56,337 bases of DNA. It comes from Geothrix sp. (GTDB lineage: Bacteria; Acidobacteriota; Holophagae; Holophagales; Holophagaceae). The stretch covers positions 1 through 56,337 of the forward strand of contig JAVBYJ010000025.1 of assembly GCA_030824075.1 (NCBI GenBank), given 5' to 3'. Of this stretch, positions 25,680 through 33,904 are shown in pieces (the first letter of the stretch is position 1; each line of letters begins with the position of its first letter). Both the position numbers and the translations under genes were made by a program. The notes under the pieces were generated by a model that worked only from the letters and a program-made list of their open reading frames with translations, ran no database searches and was not told the DNA's origin.

Positions 25680-28600
25680 ATGAAGACACGACTCCCCGAA
25701 CACGGCCCCCTCGAGACTCCGCAGTACTGGCGGACCTTGGAGGAACGCCTTGAAACCCCAGAGGCCCAGCGGGCCGCCCACGACGAGTTTCTCCCCGGTG
25801 CCGCCCCCGGCACCTTCGACGATGTCCATGGCTTGCCGCCTTCCCAGAGTGGGTTCTCCCGCCGCGACTTCCTGGGCCTGGTGAGTGCCACCGCTGCCCT
25901 GGCTGCCACCGTGGCCTGCGACCGCAAGGGTCAGGGCACCGTGGTGCCCTACACTCGACGCCCCGTCGAGGTGGTTCCCGGTGTGGCGAACTACTATGCC
26001 AGCGCCTTCCAGGAGGGCCGCCGGGTCTATCCCGTCCTGGTGAAGACCCGGGAGGGTCGTCCCATCCACCTCACGGGCAACGACGAGCATCCCGGGGTCA
26101 AGGGCAAGACCAGCCCCCGCACCATGGCTGATGTGCTCCGCCTCTACGATCCCGACCGCCTCCGTGCACCCAAGGCCGGGGGCCGGACCCTTGGCTGGGC
26201 CGAAGCCGAAAGCCAACTCCATGCCGTGCTGACGGGCGCCAAGGCCACCGGCAAGCCGGTGTTGCTGATCTCAGGCGCCGTGGTCTCGCCCACACGGAAG
26301 GCCCTGCTGGCGGACCTCAAGGCCGCCCTGCCCACCCTGGAGCATCTGGCGTTTGAACCCGCCGCAGGCGATGCCGCCGAAGAGGCCGCCAAGGCCAGCT
26401 ATGGGCAGGCTGTGGACCTCCAGCCCCGACTCGCCAAGGCCAAGGTCATCCTTTCCCTCGGCGCCGATTTCCTGAACGGTGAGGACCCCGAGTCCCTCGC
26501 CGCCTGGGGCGCCAAGCGCCGCCTCAAGAACGCTCACGAGGCCATCAACCGCCTGTGGGTGCTGGAAGGGCCGCTGACGCTCACCGGCACCAACGCGGAC
26601 CAGCGCGTCCCCGTAGCGCCTTCCCGCCTGGGCGCCGTGGCCTTTGCCCTGGCCAAGGAACTCTCCACCAAGGCTGTCTCTCTGCCAGCTGGTGCGGATC
26701 TCTCTGCCATCGCCGTCGGCGTCCCTCAGGGCGTGGACATCCCCGCCGAGACCTGGTCGAACCTGGTGAAAGACCTGCAGCACGCGGGCAGGAACGCCGT
26801 GGTCCTTTGCGGCGCCCAGATGCCCGCCGAAGTCCACCAGGCCGCCCATCTGCTGAACGCCATGCTGGGCTCGGAAGCCGTCGCCGTCCGGGCGGCGGAG
26901 CCTCTGGCCACGGTGAAGGACCTCGAAGGCGCCGTGCAGGGCATGGCCGCCGGACACTACGCCGCGCTGATCTTCTGGGACGTGAACCCGGCTTACGCTT
27001 TCCCCCGGGCGGCGGCCTGGCAAGAGGCCGTGGCCAAGGTGCCCTTCCGCGCCTGGATCGGCCAGGTCGAGGATGAGACCGCCGCCCAGTGCCAGGTGCT
27101 GCTGCCTGAGAACCACTGGTTGGAGAACTGGGGCGACTTCACGACAGAGCACGCCGAGGTTCTCCAGCAGCCCACCATTGGCACCCTCTATGACACCCGC
27201 CAGGGCGAGGATGTGTTCCTCGGGGTCATCCGAGCGCTTGGGGGGCATGCCCCGGCGAGCTACCACGTCTACCTTCAGGGACGCTGGCAACAGACCCTGC
27301 CCCTTGGAACCACCTTCGAACAGGCCCTCCACGACGGCCTTGTGACATCCGAATCGAAGGCCGCCACCCCTGCCTTCAAGGGTGCCTCCGTGGCCGCCGC
27401 CGCCCAGCACGCGGCCGCATCCAAATCCGAGGGTCTGGAACTGGTGCTCTTCCCCGGCTTCGCCACCCACGACGGCCGCCACGCCAATAACAGCTGGCTG
27501 CAGGAAACGCCTGATCCCATCACCAAGATGACCTGGGACAACCCGGTGTCCGTCTCGGTCCAGGATGCGAAGGCCCTGGGCATCCAGGAGGGTGACTTCG
27601 TCACGCTGTCCCTGGAGGGTGCCACGCTGCGCCTGCCCGCCGTCATTCAGCCGGGTCAAGCCAAGGGGGTGATCACCCTCGCCCTTGGCTATGGCCGCAC
27701 CACTGGCGGCGTGGCCAAGGGCGTGGGCGCCAACGCCTACCCGTTCATGGGCCTGGATCCCACCCGCGCGAATGTCCGCGGCGGGGCGCGCCTCGCCAAG
27801 GCGGGCGGGAAGAAGGACCTCTCCCGCACCCAGAGCCACCACCGCATGGAAGGCCGCGACATCGTCCGCTCCCTCACCATGGATGAGTTCGCGCACAACC
27901 CCAAGGGGCATTACCACATGCCCGAGCTGGTCTCGCTCTACGAGGACCAGACCTTCCCGGACCACAAGTGGGGCATGGTGATCGACCTGGCGGCCTGCGT
28001 GGGGTGTTCGGCCTGCGTGGTCGCCTGTCAGTCGGAGAACAATGTGCCGGTGGTGGGCCCCGAGCAGGTGGCCCGCGGACGCGAGATGCACTGGATCCGG
28101 ATCGATCGCTATTACGAGGGCGAGTTGGAGAACCCGAAGGTGGTCCACCAGCCCATGCTTTGCCAGCACTGCGACAACGCGCCCTGTGAAAACGTCTGCC
28201 CGGTGAACGCCACCAACCACAGCCCCGATGGTCTCAACCAGATGGCCTACAATCGCTGCGTCGGCACTCGCTACTGCGGCAACAACTGCCCCTACAAGGT
28301 GCGCCGCTTCAACTTCCTGGAATACACCGCCTACAAGACCGAGCCCGAGATCCTGGTGAACAACCCGGAGGTCACGGTCCGCCCCCGCGGCGTCATGGAG
28401 AAGTGCTCCTTCTGCGTGCAGCGCATCAACGACGTGAAGATCCGCGCCAAGGGCGATGGCCGCGCCATCCTCGATGGCGAGGTCACCACCGCCTGCATGG
28501 CGGGCTGCCCCTCGGACGCCATCGTCTTTGGCGATCTGAAGGATCCCAAGAGCAAGGTCGCCCAGCTGGTGAACGCCAGCCGCGCCTACCGCGTGCTGGA

Positions 28601-28682
28601 GGAGGTGGGTGCCAAACCCGCCATCACCTACCTCGCTGATCTGAAGAACCCTGCCGTTGAGGGAGGTCCCCATGCGAGCTGA
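25680..28682 (+). CDS. actB: Alternative complex III subunit ActB (molybdopterin-oxidoreductase-like plus Fe-S protein)
   Basis: The large 1,000-residue periplasmic subunit of alternative complex III. A Tat-type motif SRRDFLGL (Arg61-Arg62) with a following hydrophobic stretch ends near Cys at AATVAC. Residues about 90-740 resemble molybdopterin oxidoreductases but, as in all ActB, are thought not to bind Mo. The C-terminal part (about 770-1000) is a ferredoxin-like domain with cysteine clusters CVGCSACVVAC, CQHCDNAPCENVC, CVGTRYCGNNCPYK and CSFC, typical of three 4Fe-4S plus one 3Fe-4S cluster. The two halves are in one gene here, whereas some lineages split them. It overlaps actC by 11 bp. 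Confidence 0.96.
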   Translation: MKTRLPEHGPLETPQYWRTLEERLETPEAQRAAHDEFLPGAAPGTFDDVHGLPPSQSGFSRRDFLGLVSATAALAATVACDRKGQGTVVPYTRRPVEVVPGVANYYASAFQEGRRVYPVLVKTREGRPIHLTGNDEHPGVKGKTSPRTMADVLRLYDPDRLRAPKAGGRTLGWAEAESQLHAVLTGAKATGKPVLLISGAVVSPTRKALLADLKAALPTLEHLAFEPAAGDAAEEAAKASYGQAVDLQPRLAKAKVILSLGADFLNGEDPESLAAWGAKRRLKNAHEAINRLWVLEGPLTLTGTNADQRVPVAPSRLGAVAFALAKELSTKAVSLPAGADLSAIAVGVPQGVDIPAETWSNLVKDLQHAGRNAVVLCGAQMPAEVHQAAHLLNAMLGSEAVAVRAAEPLATVKDLEGAVQGMAAGHYAALIFWDVNPAYAFPRAAAWQEAVAKVPFRAWIGQVEDETAAQCQVLLPENHWLENWGDFTTEHAEVLQQPTIGTLYDTRQGEDVFLGVIRALGGHAPASYHVYLQGRWQQTLPLGTTFEQALHDGLVTSESKAATPAFKGASVAAAAQHAAASKSEGLELVLFPGFATHDGRHANNSWLQETPDPITKMTWDNPVSVSVQDAKALGIQEGDFVTLSLEGATLRLPAVIQPGQAKGVITLALGYGRTTGGVAKGVGANAYPFMGLDPTRANVRGGARLAKAGGKKDLSRTQSHHRMEGRDIVRSLTMDEFAHNPKGHYHMPELVSLYEDQTFPDHKWGMVIDLAACVGCSACVVACQSENNVPVVGPEQVARGREMHWIRIDRYYEGELENPKVVHQPMLCQHCDNAPCENVCPVNATNHSPDGLNQMAYNRCVGTRYCGNNCPYKVRRFNFLEYTAYKTEPEILVNNPEVTVRPRGVMEKCSFCVQRINDVKIRAKGDGRAILDGEVTTACMAGCPSDAIVFGDLKDPKSKVAQLVNASRAYRVLEEVGAKPAITYLADLKNPAVEGGPHAS

Positions 28683-30078
28683 TGCCGCCCATCTGCCCGG
28701 CGACATCCCGGAGGGCCTGATCGAGCCGTCGCTCACCGTGGGCAAGGTCACGCCCGGCAGCCTGGATGATCAGGTACTGGCCTTCCCCGAGACCCGGCCC
28801 CCGAAACAGTGGTACATCGGTCTGGCCATCACGCTCACGGCCCTGTTCATCGGCCTCGGTTTCATCGGCTACACCTTCGTCACGGGCATCGGCGTCTGGG
28901 GCAACAACAGCCCCGTCTTCTGGGCCTTCGACATCATCAACTTCGTCTTCTGGGTGGGCATTGGCCACGCCGGCACGCTGATCTCGGCCATCCTCTTCCT
29001 CTTCCGCAAGCGCTGGCGCAACGCCATTGCCCGGTTCGCCGAGGCCATGACCATCTTCGCGGTCATGTGTGCCGTCATCTTCCCGCTGATCCACGTGGGG
29101 CGTCCCTGGGTGGCCTTCTGGCTCTTCCCCTACCCGAACCAGCGCGCCCTGTGGACGAACTTCCGGTCACCGCTGCTCTGGGACGTCTTCGCGGTGAACA
29201 CCTACTTCTCCGTGTCCTTGATGTTCTGGTATCTGGGCCTGATCCCCGACATCGCCTCCATGCGCGATCGGACCACCAGCAAGCTCCGCAAGACCATCTA
29301 CACCGTGCTGGCCCTGGGCTGGCGCGGCGCCGCCTCCCACTGGCAGCACTACGAGAAGGCCTACCTGCTGCTGGCGGGTCTCGCCACCGGCCTGGTGCTC
29401 TCCGTGCACTCGGTGGTGAGCTTCGACTTCGCCACGTCTGTGGTGCCCGGCTGGCACATGACCATCTTCCCGCCCTACTTCGTGGCGGGTGCGATCTTCG
29501 CCGGATTTTCCATGGTGGTGATCGTGCTGGTGGTGGTGCGCGAAACCATGCAGCTGAAGAACCTCATCACCATGCGCCACCTGGACGTGATGAACAAAGT
29601 CATCCTCGCCATGAGCTGCATCATGGGCTACAGCTACATGATGGAGGGCTTCACGGCCTGGTATTCCATGAACGAGTACCTTCACCACGGTTTCATGAAC
29701 ATCATCACCGGCACCTACGGCTGGGCTGGCTGGCTCACCATCAGCTGCAACATCTTCATCCCCCAGATCCTCTGGTTCAAGAAGGCCCGCGCCAGCTACT
29801 TCTGGATGATCTTCGTGGCCATCGGGGTGACCATCGGCATGTGGTTCGAGCGCTTTGTGATCATCGTGATCTCGCTGCACCAGGATTACCTCCCCTCCGC
29901 CTGGCGCATCTACAAGCCCACCATGACGGACTTTGGCATCCTGCTCGGCACCTTCGGACTCTTCTTCACCCTGGTCCTGATCTTCGCCCGGGTGCTGCCG
30001 GTCATCGCCACCACCGAGGTGAAGGCGATCCTGCCGGACGCGCAACCTTCTCACCATGGAGATGACGCCCATGTCTGA
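28672..30078 (+). CDS. actC: Alternative complex III subunit ActC (NrfD/PsrC-like membrane protein)
   Basis: Integral membrane quinol-oxidising subunit. The 468-residue product has about ten transmembrane segments and the NrfD/PsrC family core, for example FWVGIGHAGTLISAILFLFR and SVHSVVSFDFATSVVPGWH. The start at 28672 lies within the end of actB and has GGGAGG 5 nt ahead; the alternative ATG at 28657 has none. ActC and the related ActF hold the membrane domain, and ActC carries the likely quinol site. It overlaps the next gene by 8 bp. Confidence 0.95.
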   Translation: MRADAAHLPGDIPEGLIEPSLTVGKVTPGSLDDQVLAFPETRPPKQWYIGLAITLTALFIGLGFIGYTFVTGIGVWGNNSPVFWAFDIINFVFWVGIGHAGTLISAILFLFRKRWRNAIARFAEAMTIFAVMCAVIFPLIHVGRPWVAFWLFPYPNQRALWTNFRSPLLWDVFAVNTYFSVSLMFWYLGLIPDIASMRDRTTSKLRKTIYTVLALGWRGAASHWQHYEKAYLLLAGLATGLVLSVHSVVSFDFATSVVPGWHMTIFPPYFVAGAIFAGFSMVVIVLVVVRETMQLKNLITMRHLDVMNKVILAMSCIMGYSYMMEGFTAWYSMNEYLHHGFMNIITGTYGWAGWLTISCNIFIPQILWFKKARASYFWMIFVAIGVTIGMWFERFVIIVISLHQDYLPSAWRIYKPTMTDFGILLGTFGLFFTLVLIFARVLPVIATTEVKAILPDAQPSHHGDDAHV

Positions 30079-31213
30079 GACTTCCTACGCCGTTCTCGGC
30101 ATCTTCGACACGCCCGATGCCCTGATGCAGGCCATCCCCAAGGTGCGGGCTTCCAAGCTCGGCACCGTGGAGGCCTACACGCCCTACCCCATCCACGGCA
30201 TTGACGAGGCGCTGGGCCTGCGTCGCTCGCCCCTGGGGGGCATGGTGCTGGTCATGGGCGTCCTCGGCGCGCTCACCGCCTTCGGCTTCCAGTACTGGAT
30301 CAGCGCCATCGACTACCCCATCGTCACGGGAGGGAAGGCGGCCAATTCCTGGGAAGCCTTCATCCCCATCATGTTTGAAGTGATGGTGCTCTTCGCCACC
30401 TTCACGGCGGGCCTCGGGATGCTGCTCCTGTTGAACAAACTGCCCTTTTTCGGCCACCCGGTGCTCTCCTCGAAAGCCATCACGGGCATCACCCGGGACC
30501 GCTACGTGCTGGCCCTGGAAGCGGAAAGCGAAGCCTTCGACAGCGCCGCCGCAGCCCAGGCCCTGCAGGGCGCCGGTGCTGTGGAAATCGAGGTCCTCCC
30601 TGCTCCCGATCGCAGCCCCTTCCTCACCAGCGACTTCATCCTGCGCACCGCCGGCGGCATCTTCACGGCCTGTCTGGTGGCGGGCCTGGTGATGTTCCTG
30701 ACCATCAAGTGGTTCCCCTTGCTGGCCCCGATGAAGTACATGCAGGATCAGCCGCGGCTCAACGCCCAGAAGGGCTCCACCTTCTTCAAGGACGGTCATG
30801 GCATGCAGATGCCCGTGGCCGGCACCGTGGCCCGCGGCTACCTGCCCACGGCCACCGGCACCCAGGAGGCGGCGGCGACCCTGGTGAATCCACTGCCTCG
30901 CACCAAGGAAGTCTTCGCCGTGGGCCGCAAGGCCTTCGCGAACCGCTGCGAGGTCTGCCACGGCGCCCTCGGCAACGGCATGGGCAGCCTGACGGCAGCT
31001 TATGGTGGCAAGCCGGCAAACCTGCAGGCGCAGCAGTTCCGGGACTACCCGGATGGCAAGATCTACTGGGCCATCGTGAACGGGAAGAATGCCATGCCTT
31101 CGCAGGCGGCGGATCTCACCGAGGCGCAGCGGTGGTCGGTGGTGCATTACGTGCGCGCCCTCCAGCGCGCCCAGAACGCCAAGGATGAGGACCTGAAGGT
31201 GGTTGCACCATGA
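30071..31213 (+). CDS. actDE: Fused alternative complex III subunits ActD-ActE (DUF3341 + monoheme cytochrome c)
   Basis: One 380-residue protein joins two subunits that are separate in the best-studied complexes. Residues about 1-178 are ActD (DUF3341): YAVLGIFDTPDALMQAI, YTPYPIHGIDEALGL, two membrane helices, KLPFFGHPVL and ITRDRYVLALEAE. From about 180 a new membrane anchor (ILRTAGGIFTACLVAGLVMF) starts ActE: DQPRLNAQ, PVAGTVARGYL and one heme site CEVCH (Cys293), ending in a standard class I cytochrome c fold. The ATG at 30071 has GGAG 9 nt ahead. The frame is unbroken, so the fusion is genuine and not a sequencing frameshift. It overlaps actF by 4 bp. Confidence 0.92.
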   Translation: MSETSYAVLGIFDTPDALMQAIPKVRASKLGTVEAYTPYPIHGIDEALGLRRSPLGGMVLVMGVLGALTAFGFQYWISAIDYPIVTGGKAANSWEAFIPIMFEVMVLFATFTAGLGMLLLLNKLPFFGHPVLSSKAITGITRDRYVLALEAESEAFDSAAAAQALQGAGAVEIEVLPAPDRSPFLTSDFILRTAGGIFTACLVAGLVMFLTIKWFPLLAPMKYMQDQPRLNAQKGSTFFKDGHGMQMPVAGTVARGYLPTATGTQEAAATLVNPLPRTKEVFAVGRKAFANRCEVCHGALGNGMGSLTAAYGGKPANLQAQQFRDYPDGKIYWAIVNGKNAMPSQAADLTEAQRWSVVHYVRALQRAQNAKDEDLKVVAP

Positions 31214-32358
31214 AGCAGAACAAACAGATCTCAACCCTCCTGTGGGGCGCCGTGGTCCTCGGCGCTCTGGGTGTCTTCGGCAGCTATGTCGCCGCGGGCC
31301 CCGAGCGCTTCTGGGCCAACTGGGTGCTCTGGTTCGTCCTCCTGTTCACCCTGGGACTGGGCTCCCTCTTCATCGTGGCCCTCGAGCATCTGGTGAACGC
31401 CAAGTGGAGCGTGCCCATCCGCCGCATCCCCGAGCGGGTGTCCACCCTGTTGCTGCCCGCCATCCCCGTGGGGCTCATCGCCCTGGGTGCCATCCCTGTG
31501 CTCTATCCTGGCGCCCGGCCCGAGGCGGCCCACCATCCGATCCTCGCCGGGAAGGCTTTTTGGTTGAGCCTGCCCTTCTTTTCCGTTCGCACCCTGATCG
31601 CCTTGGGTCTCTGCATCCTGGGTCTGTGGGTGCTGGTGGGCGGCTCCTTGAAGCAGGACACCACGAAGGACCCCGCCTTCAACTTCCGCGCCCGAAAATT
31701 CGCCCCGGCTTTCATGGCGATCTTCGCGCTGGTGATCACCCTGGTTGCCTTCGACTGGATCTCGGGGCTCACGCCCGAATGGTATAGCGATATTTTCGGC
31801 GTCTACGTCTTTGCCGGAGCCTTCCTCAGCGGCCTTGCCGCCACAGTGCTGGCGGTCCTGCATCTCCAGGATCAGGACCGCCTCGAAGGCGTGCGCGGCG
31901 ACCACCTCTACAACCTGGGCGCCTTCCTCTTCGCCTTCACCGTGTTCTGGTCCTACATCGGTTTCGCTCAGTACATGCTGATGTGGTACGCCAACTTCCC
32001 CGATGAAGTCATCTACTACAAGGTGCGCCTTGTCGGCGCCTGGCGGGTCATCACCATCGCGCTGGCGGCCCTGCACTTCGTCCTGCCCTTCTTCGCCCTG
32101 GTGACCCGAGAGGCCAAGAAGGATCCCAAGCGCCTGCGCCGCGTGGCTTACCTGATGCTCGGCGCCCATGTCCTCGATGTGTATTGGCTCATCTTCCCCG
32201 TGCTCGGCACCAAACCCCACTTCTCCTGGCCCGAGCTCAGCTTCGCCCTCTTCTTCCTCGGCGGGATCCTCCTCTGGATCCGCGGCGCCATGCAGAAGGG
32301 TGAGGACATGCCCGTCGGCGACCCCTTTCTGCGCGAGGGTCTGGAGTTCCGCCTATGA
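31210..32358 (+). CDS. actF: Alternative complex III subunit ActF (quinol:cytochrome c oxidoreductase membrane subunit)
   Basis: Second large membrane subunit of alternative complex III, paralogous in fold to ActC. It has 382 residues with about ten hydrophobic helices and the ActF-type segments FNFRARKFAPAFMAIFALV, FDWISGLTPEWYSDIFGVYV and FWSYIGFAQYMLMWYANFPD. It starts at an ATGA overlap with actDE and ends in an ATGA overlap with the following cytochrome gene, so translation is coupled on both sides. Confidence 0.94.
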   Translation: MKQNKQISTLLWGAVVLGALGVFGSYVAAGPERFWANWVLWFVLLFTLGLGSLFIVALEHLVNAKWSVPIRRIPERVSTLLLPAIPVGLIALGAIPVLYPGARPEAAHHPILAGKAFWLSLPFFSVRTLIALGLCILGLWVLVGGSLKQDTTKDPAFNFRARKFAPAFMAIFALVITLVAFDWISGLTPEWYSDIFGVYVFAGAFLSGLAATVLAVLHLQDQDRLEGVRGDHLYNLGAFLFAFTVFWSYIGFAQYMLMWYANFPDEVIYYKVRLVGAWRVITIALAALHFVLPFFALVTREAKKDPKRLRRVAYLMLGAHVLDVYWLIFPVLGTKPHFSWPELSFALFFLGGILLWIRGAMQKGEDMPVGDPFLREGLEFRL

Positions 32359-33056
32359 AGATTGACGACTACCTCTCCCCCGAGGAGCTGAAGCGCCTCG
32401 CCTCCGCCCTGTTGCTGGTCCTCGGGTTCATCAGCATCGCGGCCTTTTTCGGCTTCACCGTGGTGCCCGGCCTGCGCTACCAAGCCCACACCACGCCGGA
32501 CGCCCCCATCCAGGCTGTCCAAGGCGAAACGGGCTGGCTGGACCCCACGGATTATCCCGTCATGGCCCGGGAGGTCATCCCGCCCATCGACCCAGCCACC
32601 GTTCTCACACCCAACCCCGCCCTCATGGCTCGCGGCAAGGCCCTCTACGCCCAGACCTGCGCCACCTGCCATGGCCCCGAAGGCAAGGGCGATGGCCCGG
32701 GCGGCACCGGCCTCACGCCCAAGCCACGCAACTTCACCGAGAAGTCCGTTTGGAAGAACGGCACCCGCCTCGAAGACATCTACAAGACGCTGGACGAGGG
32801 CATCAAGGGCAGTTCGATGGTGTCCTACAACTACCTCTCCAAGAAGGACCGCATGGCCCTGGCCCATGTCGTCCAGTCGCTGGGCACCTTTGATCACGGC
32901 GCCAGCGACCCCAAGGCCATCGCCAACCTGGAGAAGCTCTTTGCCAGCGCCGGGGAAGTCATCCCCAACCGCATCCCGGTGGGTCGGGCTGTGGCTGTGC
33001 TCTGCCGTGAATATGCGGAAGCCAAACCCCAGGCCTCTGCGTCCACGATCCGCTGA
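32355..33056 (+). CDS. Additional membrane-anchored monoheme cytochrome c
   Basis: A 233-residue class I cytochrome c with an N-terminal membrane anchor (residues about 14-38) and one heme site CATCHGPEGKGDGPGG. The likely axial methionine is in SSMVSYNYLS. It follows actF by a 4-bp overlap, outside the standard act subunit set, since the ActE domain is already present as part of ActDE. It may be a dedicated electron carrier between alternative complex III and the caa3 oxidase, or an extra subunit. That role is inferred from position. Confidence 0.88.
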   Translation: MKIDDYLSPEELKRLASALLLVLGFISIAAFFGFTVVPGLRYQAHTTPDAPIQAVQGETGWLDPTDYPVMAREVIPPIDPATVLTPNPALMARGKALYAQTCATCHGPEGKGDGPGGTGLTPKPRNFTEKSVWKNGTRLEDIYKTLDEGIKGSSMVSYNYLSKKDRMALAHVVQSLGTFDHGASDPKAIANLEKLFASAGEVIPNRIPVGRAVAVLCREYAEAKPQASASTIR

Positions 33057-33064
33057 GGTTCCAC

Positions 33065-33904
33065 ATGACCACCCTCTCGCTTCGACGAACCCTCCTCCTC
33101 CTCGGCCTTGCGGTTGCGGCCGGGTTCCCGGCGGCCCTGAAGGCCCAGCCGGAACAGCCTGCCGCTCAGGCGGCAGCACCCTCCTTCAAGCCCGAGGAAG
33201 TCGGCATTGACGAAAAACTCGGCGCCACCATCCCCCTCGACCTGGAACTGAAGGATGAGGATGGCAAATCCGTCACCCTGCGCCAGCTCATCGACAAGCC
33301 CACCATTCTCACCCTCAACTACTTCCGTTGCGCCGGCATCTGCACCCCCCAACTCAGCGGCGTGGCCGAGGTGCTGAACCGCACCGAGGCCATTCCGGGC
33401 CAGGACTTCCAGGTGCTTACGGTCAGTTTCGACGAGCGGGACGAGCCCGAGGTCGCGTCCCAGAAGCGCACCAACTACCTGGGCGAGATCACCCGCCCCT
33501 TCCCGCCCGCCGCCTGGCGCTTCCTCACCGGGCCCGGCGCCACCACCAGGGCCCTGGCCGACGCGGTGGGCTTCAAGTTCAAGCGGGTGGACGACGACTT
33601 TGTCCACGCCGCGGCCATCATCTTCATCAGCCCCAAGGGACAGGTCACCCGCTACATGTACGGCACCTCGTACCTGCCCGCCGATCTGCAGATGGCGGCC
33701 CAGGAGGCCGCCCGCGGCGAGGCTCAGCCCACCATCAAAAAGTTCCTGAAGTTCTGTTTCAGCTATGACCCCGCCGGGCGGAAGTACGTCCTGAACACCA
33801 CGATCCTCGGCGCCGCCTTCACCATCCTGGCAGCGGCGGTTTTTCTGATCGTGCTGGTCCGCCGGGGACGCAGTTCCAAGATCAAGGCCGAGGAGGACAA
33901 ATGA
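33065..33904 (+). CDS. SCO1/SenC-family copper chaperone with C-terminal membrane anchor
   Basis: Delivers copper to the CuA centre of cytochrome oxidase subunit II. The 279-residue protein has a signal peptide (ends around AALKAQ), a thioredoxin-like domain with the copper ligands CAGIC (Cys89 and Cys93) and DDDFVHA (His181), and then an extra C-terminal membrane helix (ILGAAFTILAAAVFLIVLV) with a basic cytosolic tail. Most SCO proteins are anchored by the N-terminus, so the C-terminal anchor is noteworthy. It overlaps coxI by 4 bp, consistent with assembly of the downstream oxidase. Confidence 0.93.
   Translation: MTTLSLRRTLLLLGLAVAAGFPAALKAQPEQPAAQAAAPSFKPEEVGIDEKLGATIPLDLELKDEDGKSVTLRQLIDKPTILTLNYFRCAGICTPQLSGVAEVLNRTEAIPGQDFQVLTVSFDERDEPEVASQKRTNYLGEITRPFPPAAWRFLTGPGATTRALADAVGFKFKRVDDDFVHAAAIIFISPKGQVTRYMYGTSYLPADLQMAAQEAARGEAQPTIKKFLKFCFSYDPAGRKYVLNTTILGAAFTILAAAVFLIVLVRRGRSSKIKAEEDK

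Noticed and set aside
26271..28751. 826-codon ORF on the minus strand opposite actB
   Set aside because: It is an antisense shadow of a well-supported gene in high-GC DNA; its product is a Gly/His/Asp/Val-rich string with no domain.
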